Source: Chiridota heheva
Lineage: Eukaryota > Echinodermata > Holothuroidea > Apodida > Chiridotidae
Reading direction: 5' to 3'
Assembly (NCBI GenBank): GCA_020152595.1
Contig: JAIGNY010001444.1
Span: 652,001 to 716,000, forward strand
DNA: 64,000 nucleotides
The number at the start of each line of letters is the position of its first letter. The first letter of the stretch is position 1. Of this stretch, positions 33,185-43,525 are shown piece by piece. The notes under the pieces were generated by a model. The model made no database searches, was not told the DNA's origin, and was given only the letters and a program-made list of their open reading frames with translations. The translations under genes and the position numbers were made by a program.

Positions 33185-35215
33185 TATCTCACCCTTTCTG
33201 AATTAAACCAAGCCATCCATGATGCTGGCTGCACCTCTAAGGGCCCAGATAACATCCCTTACCAGTTCCTGAAACACCTCCCCAACAAGGCCACTACTAC
33301 CCTACTCACCATCCTCAACCAAATTTAGTCCTCACATTTCTTTCCCTCTATCATCAGCCCTGTGATCACCCCTTTCCTATCACAACCCCTGTCCCATCAC
33401 CACCCCTGTCCCCAAACCGGGGAAGGAGAGTACCGACCTCTCCAGTTACCGTCCCATTACCCTTACCTGCTGTCTTTGTAAAATTATGGAAAGGATCATT
33501 AACCAGAGGCTAAACTGGTTCCTTGAGACCAACAGAATCTTCTCCCCTCACCAAAGCGCCTTCTGGAAACGTTGCAATACCCTAGACCAATTAATTACGC
33601 TAGACACCGCTATCTGGGAATCCTTTGTAAAAAAAGAACACCTCATTGCCATCTTTCCCGACCACGAGAAAACTTTAAACACTACTTGGAAATACGGCAT
33701 TACCTGCAAACTTCACACCATCAGCCTCAGAGTCCACCTCCCCATCTTTATTTAAAACTTCCTCTCACCCAGGCAGTTCCAAGTTCGTATTGGTCACACC
33801 CTCTCCAACCCCTACACCCAAGAAGAGGGCATCCTCCCAGGGCAGCATCTTCACCCCCACTCTCTTCAACCTGAGCATTAACTACATCGTAGACAACCTT
33901 GGCCCCAACATCAAACGTGCCCTCTACGTGGACAACTTCACCATCTTCTACTCCTCCCCTAGCTTTCTTCTTGTCGAAAATAGGCTCCAACTCAGCCTCA
34001 ACCAGCTGCAAGACTGGTGCAACAATAACGATTTTAAATTCTCCAAGGACAAGACCATCTGCATGCACTTCTGTCATTTTAACAACCTTCACCCCAACCC
34101 GAACCTCGTGCTTAGTGGCAATTGCATCCCTAAAGTTAACTACACTTAAGTTTGTGGGTTTAATCCTAGATCCCAAGCTCTCCTACAATCAACACATCAC
34201 CAACCTGAAACAGAAATACAACAGCTCCCTCAATATTCTCCGCCTCCTCTCCAACACCACTTTGGGTGCGAACCGCCATAATTTTCGCAAAATCTTCAGG
34301 CTCACCATTCATACCAAGCTTGACTAGGCAATATCGTCTACTGTGCCGCTCACAACTCTTACCTCAACCATATCAACACCATTAAAAATGAAGCCCTCAG
34401 GCTTTGTATGGGTGCCTACGGGACCTCCCCCATCACCAGCCTTTATGTTAAAACCAACGAAGCCTCCTTTCTGCTAAGGTGTAGAAAGCGTAGCCTCTCC
34501 TATGCTTTTAGAGTCCTCACCAACACCAAGAACCCTGTTTACAACCTTATTAGGTACCCCAATTTCTCCACCCTGATTGATTTCTATAACCTCCCTTTTC
34601 CCAAAACCCTCTCTGACATCAAACAGCTTATCGCTTCCCTTGTTCCGGACTGCTGGCAAACCTCATGGAAGTCCCAAATTGATAACAAACTCTATGTCAT
34701 CCAGCCCACAATTCCGATCAAAGCCACCATCAACAACCTCTCTCGTATCGACAATGTTCATATTACCCGTCTTGGAATTGGTCACACTCATCTCACCCAC
34801 TCCCACCTCCTTATTGGCCTCCTCCCCCCAACCCCTCTGCAACAATTGCCATTGCACCCTCACAATCCATCACGTTCTCCTTGCTTGCCCTCTGTACAAT
34901 CTTCCCAGAAATTCCCTCGCTTCCCTTAATTGCCGAGCTCTTCCAGAAAAACCCTCTGGATAAAATTATCTCCTTCCTTCATCATGCTTTCCTCTACAAC
35001 CATATTTAATTATTCTCTTCCACCCCCTCTCTATTTTTTTTTCACCCATGTGCTTCCTCTGTCAATCCCAGCTTTCTGGCTTTTAGTTCCTGTGTGTTTC
35101 TCAATTTCTCCAGGTTTTCTTTTCTTCCTACCTCTGAAATGATCTAACCTCTCAGGCACAATTTGGCCCTCACTATTGTGGTGTTGTTAAACCCTCATCA
35201 AACAAACAAACAAAC
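33185..35215 (+). mobile_element. RNase H LINE copy with RT but RNase H deleted
   Basis: Fragments of a reverse transcriptase run in order: 'GPDNIPYQFLKHLPNKATT' (about 33240), 'YRPITLTCCLCKIMERIINQ' (33440-33510, frame-shifted), 'NRIFSPHQSAF' (about 33535), 'GSIFTPTLFNLSINYIVDNL' (about 33840), then 'ALYVDNFTIFYSS' where the catalytic Y-x-D-D box reads YVDN. From 34408 it matches the 3112-4458 copy ('SLSYAFRVLTNTKNPVYNLI'). At about 34590 it jumps from the end of the RT region directly to 'FPKTLSDIKQLI', so the RNase H segment (about 3262-3862 of the other copy) is missing. It ends in (CAAA)n at 35199-35215. A deletion also removed the RT region with the first catalytic Asp near 33650-33770. 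Confidence 0.82.
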
Positions 35216-35794
35216 ATAAAATGAGTTTTAAACTTTTCTTTATTTATCTGTGGAAATTGATTAAAAATTGTTGCTACTCCCAAAAAAAGCTCAATATGAT
35301 AATAATGTATGGAATTTTATGCTGCTTTTATGTTCTATATGTATTCAACTTACATTTGCTTGAGATTGAAAACTTCCTGCCTCTTCTTGTTCATAGACAA
35401 TACTATTTATTGCCATGCTTTTTCAGTTTAGAGTGACCATTATCACACCAATAAGGGGACATGGACTTACAGCTTTCCCTACCGTCCCTTTGCTGTGTGA
35501 TAATGGACAATTGGGCCCCTTTCACTGACTTTGGTATTGCTTTTCTGTTGGAGGAGCCTACCTGTCCTTTTCTTCGTGGTAAAGGGACGTGAGAGAATGC
35601 TTGTCCCTTGCAAGTTGCAACCCCCGATGCAAGAATTTCTTTAAAAGTTGAAAAGAATATAATAGAATGAACCACCGAAATTAAGATAAGTAATTGACAT
35701 AAGTAATCTCCCAGTTAAGAGTAGAAAATTATTTTATGATGGATTCATGTCTGTTTGTCATAAGATAATGTACAAAGCAAATTAATTGAGTAAT

Positions 35795-35893
35795 ATTACC
35801 AGTGTTGCTGTTTTTGTACCTTTCTGACGTTAGAAAGCTTGACCCACTATTGAATTTACAAGTTTCATTGTGACATGTCAGATGTTCCCTGTT
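35795..35893. repeat. ~95-bp direct repeat, left copy
   Basis: 'AGTGTTGCTGTTTTTGTACC', 'TTTCTGACGTTAG' and 'TGTGACATGTCAGATGT' recur at 36710-36796, about 915 bp to the right. The pair brackets the 20-bp minisatellite. Confidence 0.65.
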
Positions 35894-36360
35894 GTCTAAT
35901 CACATTACACCAAACCGCTTTGATGTGCATGTACAATTGTAAGCCACCAATGAAAGGCCACAATTGGATCCAGTTACTTTTTTAAAGGTTATTTTGAAAT
36001 TTTTGGTGCATTGCATCATTTTGTATGTATGCTTGGTATATTATATTTTTCTTATCAGTTGCATACTGTAATATGTGTGCTATCCATTGATTTTAAATAT
36101 ACACGTGTGTGCAGGTGAAGTTTTATCTTCATTCTTACTATGCAATCATTAAAGTTCAACTCTCATGAAAATTAGTTTATAACTATTTTACAATATTTAA
36201 CTATGACTAATTTCAGAACACATATCATTTTCCTATATTTGTATGCGCTATTGTATGTTCCACCTGTTTTTTTATTGACAAATACATTTATTTATATAGG
36301 ACTTAAAGTCTGCCCATGAACTGCGAAGTATAGATATATTTTGGTAGAGTTCGCAATGAC

Positions 36361-36500
36361 TCAAGGCATTTAGCAATAATTCAAGGCATTTAGAAATAAT
36401 TCAAGGCATTTAGCAATAATTCAAGGCATTTAGAAATAATTCAAGGCATTTAGAAATAATTCAAGGCATTTAGTAATAATTCAAGGCTTTTAGCAATAAT
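36361..36500. repeat. 20-bp minisatellite (TTCAAGGCATTTAGAAATAA)
   Basis: Seven near-identical units with A/C/T variation at one position (TTTAGAAA, TTTAGCAA, TTTAGTAA). Confidence 0.9.
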
Positions 36501-36709
36501 TTAATGCATTTCAACATCTGTCTCAGAGCAGAGGGTCGTTTGGTCTCCTACTTTCCAATAAATCAAGTTTCCCTCTCACCACATTTTCTCATCTAGTGCA
36601 AAGTAAATGTAAAATGTACAAAGTAATTTTAAACACATTCATCAAGCCCTCAAAAGATAGATGAGAATGTTGATTCTTTCATTATATCAATGCATATGTT
36701 TATATGACT

Positions 36710-36796
36710 AGTGTTGCTGTGTTTATACCTTTCTGACGTTGGTCATCTTGACACACTTGAATTTTTAGGTGGCATTGTAACATGTCAGATGTATAT
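36710..36796. repeat. ~95-bp direct repeat, right copy
   Basis: Partner of 35795-35893 ('AGTGTTGCTGTGTTTATACC', 'TTTCTGACGTTGG', 'TAACATGTCAGATGTA'). Confidence 0.65.
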
Positions 36797-36972
36797 TGAC
36801 TTGCAAGCTAATTGAAGAATTCATTCCTGAAGCGCTCATGCTTTGTTGTTTCTGTGGGAGGGGAGAGGGGGATGCAGGTTGTCAGCAAGCATTAGGTGAA
36901 TGCTAAAATATCCAGTCTTTTAGCATGCCCTTTGTGTGTTGTTTCTGTAATCCACTCTGTTGTGTTTGAAAT

Positions 36973-37365
36973 ACCCCCTGCATGTCACATACCCTTTGCA
37001 TGTCACATGCCCTTTGCGTGTCACATGCCCCCTGCATGTCACATGCCCTTTGCATGTCACATGCCCTTTGCGTGTCACATGCCCCCTGCATGTCACATGC
37101 CCCTGCATGTCACATACCCTTTGCATGTCACATGCCCTTTGCGTGTCACATGCCCCCTGCATGTCACATGCCCTTTGTGTGTCACGTTCCCTCTGCCTGT
37201 CACATTCCCTCTGCCTGTCACATGGCCTCTGCATGTCTCACGCCCTCTGCGTGTTACGTACCCTCTGCACATTATATGCCCTCTGCGTGTCAGGTACCCT
37301 CTGCACATCATATGCCCTCTGCGTATCACATGCCATCTGTGCATCAAATATCTTGCATGTAATAT
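36973..37365. repeat. 18-bp minisatellite (CCCTTTGCATGTCACATG)
   Basis: About 21 units, homogeneous on the left and increasingly diverged to the right ('CCCTCTGCGTGTCAGGTA'). The 18-bp period keeps several frames open on both strands; the resulting Cys/His-rich translations are artefacts. Confidence 0.92.
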
Positions 37366-39354
37366 GCCTTAAGTCATGATCTTTAAATCTATGCATATTA
37401 TTCCTTATTTTACTGCATATATAGCATCTTATCTTTCATTCATTTTAAGTAACTTATTTGGTGTGGATTGAAACAAAATTGGTGCAAGTCCTCCTGTATT
37501 AGTTAATGTTACCAAAGATCAGTTTGTACTTGTAAATTCTCATGTGACTTTCCAAAATACAGTTTGTACATCTCAAGTAATTCGAGCAACATTTCATATT
37601 TAAAGATCATTCCAATGGACAATAATAGAATAAGATATGTAGGGTTTTCAGAATGTTTAATTAGAAAGAAATAATGAGGTTAATCTGCCATGCCAGTTCA
37701 TGCATGCGTTAGCTACCAGGTTATTCATTTTCTTGTTGGGACATGTGTTTTGCCAGTTATTACATTAATGCCCAGTTTGATTCTTTAAGTGAGAATAACA
37801 ACAAGCAAAAATTAATTATTGATGAAATATAATTTATGTGATTAATATAAAGGAACAAACACAATACAAATATTTATTTAGAGAAATTCTTAATTTACTA
37901 ACAAAGATTTTGCTCATTACAGAAATTTTTGGTTTTTAATATGTATGATTTCATTTATCGTTTCAAGTAAAGTTAAATAAAATTATGTTATTCACAAAAT
38001 CTCTTTTTGTTTTTTAATTTTGCCTAGAGTAAAGTGACATAACATGGTTCTGCCATTAGGCATTGTCGTAGTGAAGATGAGAGGCAATTACTTCACTATT
38101 GGCTGCTAAGCAAGACAAGCAGCACTTTGTGGCGCTGGAACCAGGGTTAGAACTCTTTTTGCATATTATGATATGGTTGGATATGTAATCCAGCTGAATT
38201 TTTGTGCCAAAATGGATTTTGTTGGCTTACTTTATTCAATTTGGTTGCTGATTTCAAAAAAGTTAGTTGCCATTTTTTTCTGCAATGTCTTCAGCCACCA
38301 TTTTCAATAACAAAATGGCGGCCATTTTAATACTTTTCTCTGGAATTCTAGCTTGATTTTTGTGCCAAAATGGATTCTATTGGCTTTATTAATTTTAATA
38401 TTCTGATTTTTAAAAAGTTAGGTGCTATTTTTTTACTGCGATGTCTTTAGTTGCCATTTTGAATTTTAAAATGGTGGCCATTTTGATTATTTTTCTTCTA
38501 GAATTCAAGCTAGATTTGTTGTGACAAAATGGATATTATTGGCTTAGGCTTGGGTAAAATCAGAGAAATTTACCATCGATGGTCCCTTCTTGATTGCTTG
38601 ATGAACTGCCATTGCTTGATAATGCACACATTGTTTCGACCCTCCACTCTAGATCTGTTTGATGCATCGGGTGTGAATAAATTCCTCCAAATCCACTTGA
38701 CGCTTCCATTTTGTACTTTTCGATAACATGGACAAAGGCCCTCTTGTCAGTTGGGATAAAAATAAAAGACCATCTGAGAAGAGTGACCTCGGGATAACAG
38801 AAAATTCCTATTTTCCAATTGTCTCACATAGAGACTGTATCATATTAGGACGGGACTGCTGAACTACAAGAAATCTTGCTAATAGTTGTCGATCTTTTCT
38901 TAGCTTGACTAGTTTATTACCAACTGCATTTTGTCTTCTTCTGACACGTACTGAATGTCTTCAACTTCATTTTTTCATTGGATCTCAAATTGACTTATCT
39001 GCTGTAGATGCAACTAATCTCTCTAACACTAACTCTTCAAATTTGTTTGAACCCTTGTGGTCTCTGAGGAGAATGTCTTCCTCCGCAGTTTCTGGAACCT
39101 CCATGTTAGATGCCATATTCATAACTCTGTGGCCTCATACATGACAGGGTTTTCTCCAATGTTTGGTAATTCCCCCCTTGATTATGGATGAATTGTTAAA
39201 CATGCGAACTGTTATTGAGCCACGAAGTGGATATGTTCTTTGGTTGTTAGTTGTCGGTGCAGTTGCCATCATTAGCTTAGGGGGCAATCAAGAAGAATCT
39301 ATGGAGTGCATCCCTATTTTGTGTAATTTCTTCTGTAACGGTACCTTTAATTCT

Positions 39355-40683
39355 CTAATAAGTTGATGCTTGATTCATGAACAGATTTGTGAATGGAATG
39401 CCTATTTTAATCACTATGAAATCCTCACATTTCAAAAGCTTTCCCGGTTTCTTAATCAGTGTTCTTGAGCAACTGCATTTGTGCAAGGTAGACTGGTACA
39501 AATTGAGCATATTTGTATAGATCTTGACCAAAGTAGCACTTGACTTGCTCCTCAGGAGTGCCAAGATGAAGCTCCCACTTTCCTTGTCTACTTGCTTGAT
39601 TCAAGGGAAGTAAACTCTCCACCAGCTTCATATAACTTCTGAAAAATTGTACCATCTCTCCAAGGTCTTGGTCAAGTGTAGCATGGAACTGGTTCCTGGA
39701 GACTGCATGTACTTCTTCAAAATCAAAGATATCTCTAATATCATATTGTTCGTATGAAGCTTATTGTGGAGTTTGTGGCAGCCATGGTATTGGTAATGTA
39801 GAAGTTTACACCACGCTTAAACTACTTTCCAGTAAAACTTTGGCGGATTGCCGATGGAGAATAAAGACCAGCTTTAATGCTAATAGAATTGGTATTGCCT
39901 TCAGTATACTGTGCCATACCGTGAGGTGAAGCATGAAGCTCACCCACTCTTAAAATCCAGTTGGTATTCCTTGTTGAAGATTGTAATTTCTTTCATTGCC
40001 CTCTCATACAGGTCAAGATCAAGTGTTATTACAGTTTTATAATCGGGATCTACACTGTACAACATAGTCAAGATGCTCAGAGTCATCTCGAAATGTAGAT
40101 TGCTCTTCAGGATTAACAGAGGTATGATGCCCAGAGTCATCACGAACTGTGGATTTCTCTTTAGGATTAACAGTCGGGATACTCGTCCTCTGTAGATTGA
40201 TCTTCAAGATTAACAGATTCAGAATGCTAACAGTCACCAAGAACTGTAGATTGATCTTCAGAATTTACAGTCGGGATGCTCAGTCATCCAGATTACCTTT
40301 CAGAATTAACATTACCAGTGACTGGACTCCTATCTCTAAGAGCAAAGCATGCCACAAGCCAAGCCCTGTGAAATGTCTCATATTTTTTGACAAAAGGATC
40401 ACAGGAGTGAAATTCAAACTTGTCCAGTTATTGGTTTGGCTTCAACTGATGGGAGATTTATGTAGTTTGTGGTAACATCCACAGGGACAATTTCATCAGG
40501 GATATCGAGAGGCTCATTAAGTGGGACATGTATGTATCCCATCTGGTCATATACCCCACTTACCCAGGTGGATCCTACATGGGGTTTATATGGGTTATCT
40601 TTCCCAGATACACCACATTCAACAATAAACCGACATGGGATATGTGGCCAAACAGCGAGATCGGTCTTTCCTAAATTACCCAC
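39355..40683 (-). pseudogene. Decayed ORF of a transposon-associated uncharacterised family
   Basis: Minus-strand segments in alternating frames resemble an uncharacterised protein type I recall from many invertebrate and fish gene sets. In order: 'TTNYINLPSVEAKPITGQV' (about 40420), 'YKTVITLDLDLYERAMKE' (about 40020), 'FHATLDQDLGEMVQFF' (about 39670), 'RSYMKLVESLLPLNQASRQG' (39590-39640), 'WELHLGTPEEQVKCYFGQDL' (about 39550), 'YAQFVPVYLAQMQLL' (about 39500), and 'CEDFIVIKIGIPFTNLFMNQ' (about 39390). Typical members have an LHL motif followed by a 'YF..D..NYA' and 'Y...M..L' segment, then 'F.V....PF'. Stops and frameshifts show it is dead. Its position inside the inverted-end element suggests cargo or an ancestral element gene. 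The family function is unknown to me. Confidence 0.45.
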
Positions 40684-40964
40684 ATAGAACCCTTATGGAA
40701 CTCACATGGGGCATATGGATCTCTGATATCCCCCTAAAATCTCATCTGATCCCAGTTACTTTGGTTATGATTTTATGAAGGTTTCATCAAAATAAAGCAA
40801 TTTCCACTACAAAACAGTTCTTAGTATTAAGATAGTTAAAAAAAAGTATTTTCCCATCAAGTAATGAACTAGAATGAATGGTAAATACTGTCATGGTTTG
40901 CAAGCCCATGCAAATTGACACCCATATATGACCCGGCCAATTATAAAAATGGCATATCACACTA

Positions 40965-43525
40965 AGTCCCACATGGCATCCCATGTCCACATGGCATCCC
41001 ACCCCATGTCCCACATGACATCCCATCCCATGTCCCACATGACATCCCATCCCTCGTCTCACGTGGCATTCCACCATATGTCCCCATGCCATCCCATCCT
41101 ATGACCCACATGGCATCCCACCCTATGTTCCACATGGATCCATCCCATTGTCCCACATGATATCCCATCCCATGCCTTGTCCAACATGACATTCCACCAT
41201 ATCTCCCATAATGCATTCCACGACACAGTACGTCTCACATGGCCTTCCACCATGTCCCACATGGCACTCCATCATGTCCCACATGGCATCACACCATATG
41301 ACCCACATGGCATCCCACCCTATGTCCCACATGGATCCCATCCTAAATGTATGTCCCACATTAATCCAACCATATGTACCACATGTCATCCCTCCCTATG
41401 TCCCACATGGCATCCCTCCCTGTGTCCCACATTGCATCTCTCCCTAAATCCACCATGGCATCCCACCTTATGTCTTGCATAAGTGGCTTCCCACCTGATG
41501 TCACACATTGGATCCCACCATGTTCCACATGGTATCCCTCCCAATGTCCCAATGACATCCTACTTTATGTCCCACATGGCATCACATTCCATGGCCTCCT
41601 ACTGTCCCACATTTAGCCTCCTATGCTATGTCACACATGCCATCCCAACCTATGTCACACTCTGTGTTACTACATGGCATCCCACCCCATGTTCCACATG
41701 ACATCCCATGTCCCACATGACAGTCCATCCCACCCTATGTCCCACATGGCATTCCACCTATGTTCCGCATGGCATTTCACCATATATCCTACATGGCATT
41801 CCACCCTATTCCACATGGCATCCCACCCCTTGTCCCACATGGCATCCCACCCCACCCCACATGGCATCCCACCCCACCCCACATGACATCCCACCCCACC
41901 CCACCTGACATCCCACCCCACCTGACATCCCACCCCATGTCCCACATGGCATCCCATGTCCCACATGGCATCCAATGTCCCACATGGCATCCCATGTCCC
42001 ACATGGCATCCCATGTCCCACATGGCATCCCATGTCCCACATGGCATCCCATGTCCCACATGGCATCCCATGTCCCACATGGCATCCCATGTCCAAAATG
42101 GCATCCCATGTCCAAAATGGCATCCCATGTCCAAAATGGCATCCATGTCCAAAATGGCATCCATGTCCAAAATGGCATCCCATGTCCAAAATGGCATCCC
42201 ATGTCCAAAATGGCATCCCATGTCCCACATGGCATCCCACTCCATTTCCCAAATGGCATCCCACCCCATGTCCCACATGACATCTCATCCAATGTCCCAC
42301 ATGACATTCCATCCCATGTCCCACATGGCATTCCACCATATCTCCCACATGGCATCCCACCCAATGTCCCACATAACATCCCATGTCCCACGTGGCATTC
42401 CATCATTTGTCCCACAGGGCATCCCATTCTACGACCCACATGGCATTCCACCCTATGTCCCACATCCCATGTCCCAAATGACATCCCACCTCATGTCCCA
42501 CATGACATCTCATGCCTTGTCCCACATGGCATTCCACCATATCTCCCACATGGCATTCCACCAGTGTTTCACATGGCATTCCACCATATCTCCCACATGG
42601 CATCCCACCCAATGTCCCACATAACATCCCACGTGGCATTCCATCATTTGTCCCCAGGGCATCCCATTCTACGACCACATGGCATTGTCCCACATCCCAT
42701 GTCCCAAATGACATCCCACCTCATGTCCCACATGACATCTCATGCCTTGTCCCACATGGCATTCCACCATATCTCCCACATGGCATTCAGTGTGGCATTC
42801 CACCATGTCCCACATGGCATTCCACCATATGATGGCATCCCACCTACATGTATGTCCCACATTAATCCAACCATATGTATGACATTCCTCCCTATTCATG
42901 GCACCAGTGGCTTTGATAGCCCCATTGAATCCCACCATATGTTCCACCTGTTATCCCTCCCAATGTCCCAATGACATCCTACATGATGTCCCACATGGCA
43001 TCACATCCCATGTCCCCATACTTTATGTCCCACATAGCCTCCTACCCTATGTCACACATGGTATCCCAACCTATGTCACACTCTGTGTTACTCGTGGCAT
43101 CCCACCATGTCCCACATGGCATTCTACCCTGTTCCACATGGCATCCCACCCCATGTTCCACATGGCATCCCACCCCATTTCCCACATGGTATCCCACCCT
43201 ATGTCCCACATGACATCCCATAGGCTCCATAATAAGTCTCATTCTAGCTATCAGTTCTGATTGAGCATACTATGTATGAAAGTGTCAGTTCGTATAATAA
43301 CTTATATGCAAATGGTTGTTGAAATGGGGTGGGATGCCACGTACCACATGATATCCTATGTCCCACATGACATTCCATTCCATGGCATTCCACCCTATGT
43401 CCTGCATGGCATTCCACCATATATCCTACATGGCATTCCACCCTGTTCCACATGGCATCCCACCCCATGTCCCACATGGCATCCCACCCCATGTCCCACA
43501 TGGCATCCCACCCCATGTCTTAAAT
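40965..43525. repeat. 19-27-bp minisatellite (CATGTCCCACATGGCATCC), 2.5 kb
   Basis: The core 41940-42240 is a homogeneous 19-bp array of 'ATGTCCCACATGGCATCCC', including a sub-block with CCAAAATGG in place of CCCACATGG. The outer parts are 24-27-bp variants ('CATGGCATCCCACCCTATGTCCCA'). A ~240-bp higher-order duplication is visible (42462 and 42701 both start 'ACATCCCATGTCCCAAATGA'). An unrelated ~80-bp block ('CATAGGCTCCATAA...') occurs at 43220 and 43531. Open frames up to ~400 codons are products of the repeat and not genes. Confidence 0.93.

Noticed and set aside
36896-37379. Cys/His-rich 100-158-codon frames resembling a zinc-finger protein
   Set aside because: The Cys and His come from the 18-bp repeat CCCTTTGCATGTCACATG read in frame. 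Spacing is that of the repeat, with no finger consensus.
41760-42974. 404-codon open frame
   Set aside because: It is the translation of the 19-27-bp minisatellite. Long frames exist on both strands and vary with unit phase; no splice or start context.
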